A DNA stretch of 64,000 nucleotides from Marinomonas piezotolerans. GTDB taxonomy: Bacteria > Pseudomonadota > Gammaproteobacteria > Pseudomonadales > Marinomonadaceae. Location: contig NZ_QKRA01000003.1 in NCBI RefSeq assembly GCF_003362755.1, positions 372,001-436,000 of the forward strand, read 5' to 3'. Made by a program: the position numbers and the translations under genes. This document shows positions 1 to 9,687 of this stretch, piece after piece (positions within the stretch are counted from its first letter, which is position 1; every line of letters starts with the position of its first letter). The notes beneath the pieces were generated by a model. The model was not told the origin of the DNA. It was given only the letters and a program-made list of their open reading frames with translations, and made no database searches.

Positions 1-624
1 CGACATAGGCTGGTCGCTGACGATAAATGGTCGTGTTACCGCATCAACATTCTCAAGCTGTTTACAGTCTTCTAACTCGATTTGCAGAGCGTATTTTGGG
101 TCTTTATCAACATAACTCTGTATCTTAACCAACATTAACTTAAGATCTGCGTACAGTTGATTAAGTTGTTGTGGTTGTTTATGTCGCTGCCAAAAAGCCA
201 GTTCGTTATACCCAGTTAAGTGTATGACACACTCACCCGTTTCGGACAACTGATGGCTGACAGTGATATCGAGGACGCCAAAGAACAATTTATCCGACAG
301 AACTTGAAATGTGAGAGAATCATTAACTTGATAGTCAGTGACCCTACAGGTCACAGTGCCAAGAGCTTGGCTTTTAATAGAGATAACAGCGGATTCAATT
401 GTGGTTGATGGGCTTTCTTCAAATGTAATCGTAGGGGTATTATCGTAATCAACCCATGGAAGCCAACTAGGCCATGATTCGAGTTGAGACAGCTGGTCGA
501 AAAGCTTTTGTGGGGGCGCTTGTAAAATTGACGTATGGTGGACGTAACAACTTCTATGTGTGAATAACATGTAGCCAAGTAAACCAATACCCAGCAATGT
601 GAATGTAATGATTCCTATGACCAC
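1..624 (-). CDS. Membrane-anchored SRPBCC/polyketide-cyclase-like protein (partial)
   Basis: An open reading frame runs off the left edge of the window; 208 codons are visible and the C-terminus is missing. I chose the GTG start at 624 because an AAGGAG motif (635-640) lies 10 nt upstream; another in-frame GTG at 648 has no good ribosome site. The first 20 residues form one hydrophobic segment, so the protein is probably anchored in the inner membrane. The following stretch, with APPQKLFDQLSQLESWPSW, resembles the start of SRPBCC (START-like) domains, which hold hydrophobic ligands in a cavity. Ligand and role are unknown. It is transcribed away from the cytochrome gene on its right. Confidence 0.6.
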   Translation of the reverse strand, partial: MVIGIITFTLLGIGLLGYMLFTHRSCYVHHTSILQAPPQKLFDQLSQLESWPSWLPWVDYDNTPTITFEESPSTTIESAVISIKSQALGTVTCRVTDYQVNDSLTFQVLSDKLFFGVLDITVSHQLSETGECVIHLTGYNELAFWQRHKQPQQLNQLYADLKLMLVKIQSYVDKDPKYALQIELEDCKQLENVDAVTRPFIVSDQPMS

Positions 625-769
625 AGTCTTTGTACTCCTTACTGCCACATGATGGGACAAGATTAAACTTTTCTCGCTAGGTTTACTGTCCCTAATAATA
701 GATAAAAAGGCAAATCCTTAAATCAGTATAGTTAATTCAGAACAATGATTAAGAGAGAATGGAGAGGGT

Positions 770-1447
770 ATGAAAAAAATACTAGTATGGGATTGGCCTA
801 TACGCGTCATGCATTGGCTGATTGTTGTGTTATTCACAGGAATGATTATCACAGGCAAGTCAGATGAAGACTATATGCAGTGGCATTTTTATATGGGTTA
901 TGGACTATCTGCTGTCGTCATTGCTCGTGTGCTTTATGGGTTTTGGGGATCGAAGTTTGCACGCTTTTCAGAGTTCCTTTATCACCCTATTGAAACGACT
1001 CGATTCGTAAGCACGTTGTTGACTGGAAAAGGTCGAACGTATTTAGGGCACAACCCTGTCGGCGGGCTAATGGTTATCGTGTTATTGGTTGCATTGTCAT
1101 TGCAATGGATAACCGGCCTGTTTAATAGTGATCAAGTATTCTGGTATGGCCCTTTTTATGAGTGGGGCTCAAGCACTGTTTTAGAGACCGCAGCAAGCTT
1201 ACATTACCAACTCCCGGATGTATTGCTTGCTCTGGTAGCGATGCATATTTTGGCCGTGTTATACCATGAGCTACGCTTTAAAGAGCGTCTAATTGGTGCG
1301 ATGTTGCATGGGAAAAAACCTTTGCACCATGATGAGCGAGACATTAAAGAGACCAATCCTCCCGTCCAAACACCTAGATTAGGTGTCACCGTTGCACTGG
1401 TAGCTTCATTAGCGTGGTTGGCTTGGTTGTGGAGTTTGCCAATATAG
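770..1447 (+). CDS. Cytochrome b561-family membrane protein
   Basis: A 225-residue protein with the opening VWDWPIRVMHW typical of bacterial b-type cytochromes of the b561/Ni-Fe-hydrogenase cytochrome family. About four hydrophobic helices are visible (near residues 13-29, 42-58, 96-115 and 145-165), plus a C-terminal one. Histidines at 15 and 39 and a pair in the segment LHYQLPDVLLALVAMH are the likely haem ligands. Such proteins pass electrons between the quinone pool and a periplasmic partner; no partner gene adjoins it. A GGAGAGGG ribosome site precedes the ATG. Physiological role is unknown. Confidence 0.8.
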   Translation: MKKILVWDWPIRVMHWLIVVLFTGMIITGKSDEDYMQWHFYMGYGLSAVVIARVLYGFWGSKFARFSEFLYHPIETTRFVSTLLTGKGRTYLGHNPVGGLMVIVLLVALSLQWITGLFNSDQVFWYGPFYEWGSSTVLETAASLHYQLPDVLLALVAMHILAVLYHELRFKERLIGAMLHGKKPLHHDERDIKETNPPVQTPRLGVTVALVASLAWLAWLWSLPI

Positions 1448-1475
1448 TGCCGTTCTCTGAGAAAGTGATGAGGCA

Positions 1476-1904
1476 TTATGCCGCATCACTTTCTGAATAG
1501 ACTTCATTGTCGTCATACTCGGTAAGAGGTAGATCATCTGTCTCGGCATAGTCTGGGCCATTGTCTTCCTCTTCGAAATAGGAGTCAGCATCCGGCTCAA
1601 TAACCAAATCCTCTAATAATGGCGCTGTCGTATTAACTGCCGTGTTTTTCTTAGTTGTTTTATTGGCCGCTTTTTTTCGTTTATTACCAAGTGCTGACAG
1701 CACGTCGTCTTTGTTCTCTGCCAAGTACATTGCCAATTGATGAACGCATTGTTCATTCTCGATTATGCCACTTTCATTCAGTACATCCTCGAGACTCTCT
1801 GCCGTGTCGAGCAGCTTATCGTATTGATCTGCTTCGGCTTTAGATGAAAAGGTCATTTTTTCGACACCATTGCGTTCCACGACATATTTGATTACCACCG
1901 GCAT
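1476..1904 (-). CDS. yebG: YebG-family DNA damage (SOS)-inducible protein
   Basis: The N-terminal 75 residues match the small YebG family: PVVIKYVVERNGVEKM, then SKAEADQYDKLLDTAE and a run ending AENKDDVLSALG. E. coli YebG is about 96 residues and is LexA-controlled; its biochemical role is not established. This protein is 142 residues because of a very acidic tail (EEEDNGPDYAETDDLP and similar) after a basic KRKKAANKTTKK linker. I used the ATG at 1904, preceded by GAGG at 7-nt spacing, and not the GTG three codons upstream. A perfect LexA-type box lies just upstream. Confidence 0.85.
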   Translation of the reverse strand: MPVVIKYVVERNGVEKMTFSSKAEADQYDKLLDTAESLEDVLNESGIIENEQCVHQLAMYLAENKDDVLSALGNKRKKAANKTTKKNTAVNTTAPLLEDLVIEPDADSYFEEEDNGPDYAETDDLPLTEYDDNEVYSESDAA

Positions 1905-1924
1905 ATTTAGCACCTCATTTAAAA

Positions 1925-1944
1925 TACTGTATAAATATACAGTT
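1925..1944 (-). promoter_or_regulatory. LexA (SOS) box of yebG
   Basis: The 20 bases tactgtataaatatacagtt contain CTGT-N8-ACAG with an AT-rich centre, the gammaproteobacterial LexA operator. The box sits 21 bp before the yebG start. Read on the minus strand, a candidate -35 TAGACA (1958-1963) and a -10 TATATT (1934-1939) are 18 bp apart, so bound LexA would cover the -10 element. The box could also influence the divergent MscS-like gene, but its orientation and distance point to yebG. Confidence 0.88.
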
Positions 1945-2030
1945 ATAAAATTCTGTTTGTCTAGTATTTTGTTTGGCTATTGGAAGCTAGGTTGGTAAAG
2001 TTGCGCCAGACTAAAGAGGCTCGGAGTGTT

Positions 2031-2885
2031 ATGTCTACCTTTGATTTTCCACAAATAGATTGGTCGGTTTTGTCTGACAATTATGAGTACATTGGCACCG
2101 TTATTTGGGTGCTGGTGGTTATCTTGGTGCGCCGCTATACCAAGCATGCTCTGCGTGCCAACGCAAAGCTGGATATGGATCGTAAGCGAAGACGTTTAAA
2201 CGCGGTTGATAATATTTTTAATTTTGTGATGGTACTTGGCTTGATTCTAATTTGGGCCACAGAGATCCAGGATTTAGCCATCTCAATTGCTGCCTTTATG
2301 GTTGCGTTAGTGATTGCAACGAAAGAGTTTATTTCTTGTATTGTTGGTGCTTTTTATAAAGCTAGCACACGGCCGTATCAGGTTGGGGAGTGGGTGCGAA
2401 TCGGTAATTTTGAAGGGGAAGTAACGGACAGTGATTGGTTGTCGACAACCTTATTTGAGGTCGATTTTAAGGGCGGAAGCTATGCTTACACTGGTCGCAC
2501 CACAGTCGTCCCTAACAGTCAGTTGTTAACGCATTCCGTGCAAAACTTAAATTACATGCGACGTTATGTTGAGCATTCTTTTTCGATTTCTAGACAGACA
2601 GATGATGTAAATTTGTTTGAAATAAAGGAGCCAATACTCGCTAAAATTCGCGAATACAGCGAGCACTTTCATGAAGTCGCGATTCGCTACAACAATCTCA
2701 TTGAAAAACGTTTGGACATCAAAATAGCAGGTCCAGAACCGACCGTGAGAGTGAAAACAACAATCGAAGGGTTCAATGTTTTTACCGTGTCATTATTTTG
2801 CCCGACGCACGAAGCTGCAGAAATAGAGCAGAAGGTAACCGAAGATTTTATGCGTATTTGGTTTGAGAAAAAGCGTCAGCAGTAG
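2031..2885 (+). CDS. MscS-family small-conductance mechanosensitive channel-like protein
   Basis: A 284-residue protein with about three N-terminal transmembrane helices (near residues 20-34, 62-78 and 84-106), followed by an MscS beta-domain: a FYKASTRPYQVGEWVRIG run and the PNSQLLTHSVQN motif. Family members open under membrane tension and release solutes on hypo-osmotic shock, but some have other gating signals. The ATG at 2031 has GGAG upstream; a TTG at 1980 would add 17 polar residues and has no good ribosome site. The gene is followed after 10 bp by a lipoprotein gene and is probably co-transcribed with it. Confidence 0.82.
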   Translation: MSTFDFPQIDWSVLSDNYEYIGTVIWVLVVILVRRYTKHALRANAKLDMDRKRRRLNAVDNIFNFVMVLGLILIWATEIQDLAISIAAFMVALVIATKEFISCIVGAFYKASTRPYQVGEWVRIGNFEGEVTDSDWLSTTLFEVDFKGGSYAYTGRTTVVPNSQLLTHSVQNLNYMRRYVEHSFSISRQTDDVNLFEIKEPILAKIREYSEHFHEVAIRYNNLIEKRLDIKIAGPEPTVRVKTTIEGFNVFTVSLFCPTHEAAEIEQKVTEDFMRIWFEKKRQQ

Positions 2886-2895
2886 GAATACCAAA

Positions 2896-3477
2896 ATGAA
2901 GAAATTTATAAAGTTAGTGAGCGCGGCGGCCATTGCATTTGCCCTAACAGGTTGTACCGACATGAGTGTGTCGCAGACTGACTTAAACAGAGAGGTTGCC
3001 CAGCGTTTGCAAGAAAAGCAGCCCGATATCATCAATTTGACGTTAGATGACTCAGCACTGAATTTAGACCTATTGGTGAAAAGTGCTGATATTGATTTGA
3101 GTAGTCGTGATGGTGGGCTGGTTTTAGTCGATATGAAAACCGACATACGGGGCACCCTAAAAGCCTTTGGTCGTGAAATGACGATGAAAACGGAGCTTGA
3201 CCCTTCACTGGAGTCCGGTTTACGAATAGAAGAAAACCGAATTTATTTAGTAGGACCTAAGCTGACGAGTATTGTCGTGCAAGGATCTAGCTTTAGCGAC
3301 CAAATGCTGCGCAATTATTTAGGTGGATTACATAATGAATTTGAAGCGGCGATTGCTCGGTATTTTGATGAACACCCCGTTTACGTTCTCAATCATTCCA
3401 CGGCAGAGAAAGCGGCCGCGAAGTTGGTTAAGGATATTATGATTACCGACGATAGCATTGAATTTATGATTTTTTAG
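2896..3477 (+). CDS. YceB-like lipoprotein (DUF1439 family)
   Basis: The ATG at 2896 starts a signal peptide with the lipobox L17-T18-G19-C20, so mature protein would begin at the lipidated Cys20. The mature part (about 174 residues) has alternating hydrophobic beta-strand patterns like the DUF1439/YceB family, a periplasm-facing lipoprotein of unknown function with a tubular, possibly lipid-binding fold. D-C-M charge pattern after Cys (T-D) does not give a certain inner- or outer-membrane sorting. It follows the MscS-like gene at 10 bp. Confidence 0.72.
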   Translation: MKKFIKLVSAAAIAFALTGCTDMSVSQTDLNREVAQRLQEKQPDIINLTLDDSALNLDLLVKSADIDLSSRDGGLVLVDMKTDIRGTLKAFGREMTMKTELDPSLESGLRIEENRIYLVGPKLTSIVVQGSSFSDQMLRNYLGGLHNEFEAAIARYFDEHPVYVLNHSTAEKAAAKLVKDIMITDDSIEFMIF

Positions 3478-3531
3478 GCGATGTTAGTGTTATTCCGCTA
3501 CAATAGCGCCAAATTTTTATGAGGATATAAG

Positions 3532-4011
3532 ATGTCGATCTCTGATAATACGGTTGTGCAATTCCACTACACGCTTCGTGAAGGCGAGACTTTGATTGAA
3601 ACGTCTGCGGGCAGTGACCCACTAGCGTATTTGCACGGTGCAGGCAATGTTATTCCAGGTTTAGAAAAAGCAATGGAAGGTCGTTCTGCTGGGGATGAAT
3701 TTGAAGTGACAGTAGCACCAGAAGATGCCTATGGTCAGCGTCATGAAGATCGCACTCAGCAAATGCCCATCAAGCACTTGCAAGGTGCTAAACGCTGGAA
3801 ACCCGGTATGATCGCCACGGTTCAAACTGATCAAGGGATGCGTCAAGTGACGATTATAAAAGCAGGCCTTAAACACGCGACAGTTGATTTAAACCATCCA
3901 TTGTCTGGTAAAGAGCTTACCTTCTCTGTGCAAATCGTTGATACACGTGATGCGACAGATGATGAAATTGCGCATGGCCATGCGCACGGTATTGGTGGTC
4001 ATCACCACTAA
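3532..4011 (+). CDS. slyD: FKBP-type peptidyl-prolyl isomerase SlyD
   Basis: A 159-residue protein beginning with an FKBP core (VVQFHYTLREGETLIETS, later LAYLHGAGNVIPGLEKAMEG), interrupted by the chaperone 'insert-in-flap' region (residues about 72-120) and ending in a histidine-rich tail, HGHAHGIGGHHH. SlyD is a cytosolic proline isomerase and folding helper; its tail binds nickel and delivers it for hydrogenase or urease maturation in E. coli. The tail here is shorter than in E. coli SlyD and has no cysteines. It stands alone, with AGGAT before the ATG. Confidence 0.9.
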   Translation: MSISDNTVVQFHYTLREGETLIETSAGSDPLAYLHGAGNVIPGLEKAMEGRSAGDEFEVTVAPEDAYGQRHEDRTQQMPIKHLQGAKRWKPGMIATVQTDQGMRQVTIIKAGLKHATVDLNHPLSGKELTFSVQIVDTRDATDDEIAHGHAHGIGGHHH

Positions 4012-4019
4012 GTTATTTG

Positions 4020-4045
4020 CCTTGCCGTCTTCAAAGATGGCAAGG
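4020..4045 (+). terminator. Hairpin downstream of slyD
   Basis: A 10-bp stem (4020-4029 with 4036-4045, one G-U pair) with a 6-base loop starts 9 bases after the slyD stop. No T-run follows, so it may be a weak or factor-assisted terminator or an mRNA 3'-end stabiliser. Confidence 0.5.
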
Positions 4046-4242
4046 CGTTACTCCTTCCAATGATTACTTCGAACTGTTTTTTAAACTAGTTATCATCTTT
4101 AAATCCTTCCCCCACGTCATTTTTTAGCGGTATTTCGACTCTTTTTGCGCAAAATTTGAAGAATTTGTCGCTACCCTGAATTAATTAAGTCGAACACGTG
4201 CGTCAATCTGAAACTTGACAGGTCAAACCGTTAATGGTTAAT

Positions 4243-4257
4243 TGATAATTATTATCA
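4243..4257 (+). promoter_or_regulatory. Fur box upstream of fagA-fumC
   Basis: The bases TGATAATTATTATCA form an exact 7-1-7 inverted repeat (TGATAAT-N-ATTATCA), the classical Fur recognition unit. It ends 23 bp before the ATG at 4281. A perfect -35 hexamer TTGACA lies at 4215-4220, and the -10 expected about 17 bp later (TTAATT, 4238-4243) touches the box, so Fur-Fe(II) would block the promoter. Confidence 0.85.
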
Positions 4258-4280
4258 TTTGCATTGGTGGAGGGCGTGTT

Positions 4281-4649
4281 ATGACAAGACAAATGGTGCC
4301 ATTTTCTGTTATTGAGCAGATTATTAGGCGTGGTGCGTGCGTTGATTCGCCAAATGTGTTGTACCGCTATATTAATCGTATCGAAGAATACGCTGATCGC
4401 TGCGGTATTACCCACGCGTATTCGGTATATCGACGAGCTTATCAAGTGCTCATTGAAACCATCTGTGATGGCTCGGTATCAATGCAGTGGCGTGAATTGT
4501 GCCTAGATATGATTCACCGCCCGTTAATGCAATTGAAGCGGTTTGTAATCACTGATCAGGATGCGAAAGAGTATTATCACTTAGAACATGAACTGCGTGT
4601 TCTCAGTCATTTTTTTATGGCAAGGGCAAAATGTAGGAGTATTGGATGA
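4281..4649 (+). CDS. fagA: FagA-like protein (Fur-associated gene A)
   Basis: A small 122-residue soluble protein; the core QWRELCLDMIHRPLMQLKR and the final EHELRVLSHFF resemble what I recall of Pseudomonas FagA, a protein of unknown function encoded upstream of fumC in the Fur-controlled fagA-fumC-orfX-sodA operon. Its position here, between an exact Fur box and fumC, with an ATGA overlap to fumC, supports that. I chose the ATG at 4281 (GGAGGG six bases upstream); an earlier in-frame start would translate the Fur box itself. Two cysteines (LCLD and ARAKC contexts) could bind metal but nothing proves it. Confidence 0.7.
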   Translation: MTRQMVPFSVIEQIIRRGACVDSPNVLYRYINRIEEYADRCGITHAYSVYRRAYQVLIETICDGSVSMQWRELCLDMIHRPLMQLKRFVITDQDAKEYYHLEHELRVLSHFFMARAKCRSIG

Positions 4650-6022
4650 AAACTCGAACAGAACAAGACAGTATGGGTGCGCTTGATGTTGCGGAAGAGG
4701 CGTTATATGGCGCCCAAACTCAGCGCGCAATAAATAACTTTCCAATCAGCGGACAGCGCTTGCCCAGTGCTTTTATTCGGGCATTGATACAGCTCAAAGC
4801 GTCGGCAGCGAAGGCAAATTTAGAGCTTGATTGTCTGGAACCTGAATTAGCTGGCGCCATCGAGCGGGCCTGTGAAACGCTGTTAGACGATCCTAATATG
4901 ATGCAACATTTCCCTGTAGACGTCTTTCAAACAGGGTCCGGAACTAGCACCAATATGAATGCAAATGAGGTCATTGCTACCCTTGCTAGTCGGCATTTTT
5001 CGGGAGTCGTGGGTCCGAATGATCATGTTAATTATGGTCAAAGTAGTAATGACATTATCCCTAGCGCAATTCACGCGAGCGCGGCGATCGAAGTTAAAAA
5101 ACGCTTACTGCCAGCATTGGAACACCTCAAAACCACGATTACATTAAAAGGCAATCAGCTAAGTCACCATACTAAAACAGGTCGTACTCATTTGATGGAT
5201 GCGATGCCGGTTAGAATGGATCAAACCTTTCATGCTTGGGCTGCTCAACTACAAGATAATCTCGATAACTTAAACCATGCTTTGACCAAGGTAACGAGAC
5301 TTGCACAAGGCGGCACCGCTGTTGGTACAGGGATCAATGCACACCCAGACTTTTCAGCGTTAGTAACCAAAGAGCTTTCTAGAAGAACCGCCGTTGAGTT
5401 TGTGCCCGGTGAAAACCTATTTGCGCTGATCGGATCCCAAGATTCTATCGTGGCATTGTCAGGTGTGCTCAAAGCGACGGCCGTGACCTACATGAAAATC
5501 GCCAATGATTTACGGTGGATGAATTCTGGGCCGCTAGCCGGTCTAGGTGAAATCACCTTAGAAGCACTCCAGCCTGGCTCATCGATTATGCCTGGCAAAG
5601 TAAATCCCGTCATACCAGAAGCCACGGTAATGGTTGCTGCACAAGTGATTGGTAATGACACAGCGATTACAGTCGGTGGCCAATCCGGCAATTTTGAACT
5701 CAATGTGATGCTGCCAATGATTGCCTACAATGTATTGAATAGTATTGAGCTACTTACCAATAGTGCTCATTTATTGGCAAACAAAGCCATTGATACCTTG
5801 ATTGTTAACGAAGCGAAACTCAAAGAGGCGCTTGATAAAAACCCTATTTTAGTGACTGCGCTTAACCCTATCATTGGTTATGCAAAGGCTGCCGAGATAG
5901 CAAAAAAAGCTTACCAAGAAGGTCGTCCAATTGTTGACGTAGCCGAAGAAGAAACCGAATTAAGTCGGGAAGAGCTTTTAGAGCATCTTAACCCCGCCAA
6001 GCTCACTCATGGTGGATTGTAG
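4646..6022 (+). CDS. fumC: Class II fumarate hydratase FumC
   Basis: A 458-residue, full-length class II fumarase, converting fumarate and water to malate in the TCA cycle. It shows the superfamily signature GSSIMPGKVNP (near residue 315), the early GSGTSTNMNANEV and the TGRTHLMDA active-site segment. Class II enzymes need no iron-sulfur cluster, so they replace FumA/B-type fumarases under iron starvation or oxidative stress. This fits the Fur box upstream. It overlaps fagA by ATGA, so translation is coupled. Unlike the Pseudomonas operon, no sodA follows; the next gene is convergent. Confidence 0.95.
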   Translation: MKTRTEQDSMGALDVAEEALYGAQTQRAINNFPISGQRLPSAFIRALIQLKASAAKANLELDCLEPELAGAIERACETLLDDPNMMQHFPVDVFQTGSGTSTNMNANEVIATLASRHFSGVVGPNDHVNYGQSSNDIIPSAIHASAAIEVKKRLLPALEHLKTTITLKGNQLSHHTKTGRTHLMDAMPVRMDQTFHAWAAQLQDNLDNLNHALTKVTRLAQGGTAVGTGINAHPDFSALVTKELSRRTAVEFVPGENLFALIGSQDSIVALSGVLKATAVTYMKIANDLRWMNSGPLAGLGEITLEALQPGSSIMPGKVNPVIPEATVMVAAQVIGNDTAITVGGQSGNFELNVMLPMIAYNVLNSIELLTNSAHLLANKAIDTLIVNEAKLKEALDKNPILVTALNPIIGYAKAAEIAKKAYQEGRPIVDVAEEETELSREELLEHLNPAKLTHGGL

Positions 6023-6040
6023 TTAGCGAGGTCTTAGCGT

Positions 6041-6739
6041 TTAGGAGGTTTCTAAAATAAAGTCTGCTGCTGCCCGCGCATGAAGTCGTGTTGTATCAAA
6101 CAAGGGCATATTGGTGTGCTCTTGTTTGACTAGCAGGGTAATTTCGGTACAGCCTTCAATGACACACTGGGCGCCACCTTCAGCCATTTGATCAATGATA
6201 TCTAAGTAATGTTGCCGCGAGGATTCTAAAATCTTGCCCTGGCATAGCTCTTCAAAAATAACCCTGTGAATCACATCTCGCTGTTTTAGGTCAGGGATAA
6301 CCATTTCTAAGTTGTAGCGTTGCTCTAAAATATCGGTATAGAAACTTTCCTCCATGGCAAATTTTGTTCCCATGAAGCCTACTTTTGTGTGTCCTGCGGC
6401 TTTTATTGCAGCGCCTGTTGCATCCGCAATATGAATAAATGGAATGGTCACACCATCCTCGATTAACGGCAAAACCTTGTGCATAGTATTGGTGGCAATG
6501 AGTATTCCTTCGGCGCCAGCTCTTTCTAATCCCTGCGCTTCTTTACGCAAAAGATCAGCCGCTTCATTCCACTCTCCTGCTTTTTGCATGGCGGCGACTT
6601 CTGCAAAATTGACGCTGCTGACTAACATCTTTGCTGAATTTAGGCCTCCTAGAGCCTCTCGTACAAAACCATTAATCAGTGAGTAATACAGAGCCGTAGA
6701 CTCCCAACTCATGCCACCTAAAATACCTATTTTTTTCAT
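6041..6739 (-). CDS. ygeA: Aspartate/glutamate racemase, YgeA type
   Basis: A 232-residue member of the cofactor-independent Asp/Glu racemase family, starting MKKIGILGGMSWEST. Classical members use two cysteines. Here the first position is threonine (ATNTMH, Thr83) and the second is cysteine (EGCTEI, Cys197), which is the asymmetric Thr83/Cys197 pair reported for E. coli YgeA. That enzyme racemises L-Asp and L-Glu, and broader amino-acid racemase activity has been described. The ATG at 6739 has GAGGG upstream; an earlier start would add 40 residues not seen in the family. It converges on fumC with an 18-bp gap. Confidence 0.85.
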   Translation of the reverse strand: MKKIGILGGMSWESTALYYSLINGFVREALGGLNSAKMLVSSVNFAEVAAMQKAGEWNEAADLLRKEAQGLERAGAEGILIATNTMHKVLPLIEDGVTIPFIHIADATGAAIKAAGHTKVGFMGTKFAMEESFYTDILEQRYNLEMVIPDLKQRDVIHRVIFEELCQGKILESSRQHYLDIIDQMAEGGAQCVIEGCTEITLLVKQEHTNMPLFDTTRLHARAAADFILETS

Positions 6740-6986
6740 GTCATATCCCTCTAGTAATAAAGGTAGCGTACTGTCGTTGAAATGGATGAAACAGATACAG
6801 TTGGTGAAAAAAGTAGATAGGTACTGTACAGATGACAGACTTTTCCTTTGTGTTTGCAATAAAAGAGTCGCCGCATTGGTTTATGGTTGAGGCAACTCAG
6901 CAGAAAAAACTATCTCTTTATTAGTTTTTATTAATTAGAACCCTTTTAGAAATACATCTATAACTATTAGGAAAGAGAATTACTGA

Positions 6987-9194
<2,208 letters not shown>

Positions 9195-9226
9195 TACGTG
9201 AATCGGCGTTAACGCAATTGACCTAA

Positions 9227-9259
9227 AAAAAGCCGCTAGCGAATGCTTAGCGGCTTTTT
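9227..9259. terminator. Bidirectional terminator between katG and the DUF3820 gene
   Basis: AAAAAGCCGCTA (9227-9238) pairs with TAGCGGCTTTTT (9248-9259) around a short loop. The flanking A and T runs make it work on both strands for the two convergent genes. Confidence 0.92.
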
Positions 9260-9276
9260 GTATTTAGAGTGGTGTG

Positions 9277-9540
9277 CTAATCATCAAATCGGATTTGAAC
9301 TTTAGGTTGGGCTTTTTTCTTTGCCTCAGGAAGTTTTAGCGGTTCAACGATTTTCTCTAACCCATTCACTTTAACTTCCAATGCGAGTTGTAACCAGCGT
9401 CCGAGTTTTCCTTCAGGCCACCCTTTGTGATTGAACCAGAGCAAATACTCTTCTGGTAGATCTATAATAAGGCGACCTTCATATTTACCAAAAGGCATGG
9501 TTTGACGTGCAATATCCAGTAGGTCTTGTTTTTCAATCAT
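9277..9540 (-). CDS. DUF3820 family small protein
   Basis: An 87-residue soluble protein. The conserved core MPFGKYEGRLIIDLPEEYLLWF and a nearby G-W-P-E-GKLGRWL run identify the DUF3820 family, sometimes labelled a putative quorum-sensing-regulated virulence factor; no biochemical activity is established. The tail is lysine-rich. It is probably a single-gene unit sharing the katG terminator. Confidence 0.8.
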   Translation of the reverse strand: MIEKQDLLDIARQTMPFGKYEGRLIIDLPEEYLLWFNHKGWPEGKLGRWLQLALEVKVNGLEKIVEPLKLPEAKKKAQPKVQIRFDD

Positions 9541-9687
9541 GGTGAATGTCTGGCATCAATGGGTTAAAACTGCAAAGTTGGACGCTATGTTATCAATACT
9601 CTCTCATCCACTACAAAGAAAGATTGTGCCATCTATTTACAGTCTTATAGCGCTAACCTTTAGAAAAGAGGCTAACGCTGCAATTTA

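Noticed and set aside
4242..4280. Longer FagA start
   Set aside because: It would translate the Fur box and promoter as a run of isoleucines; the ATG at 4281 has a good ribosome site.
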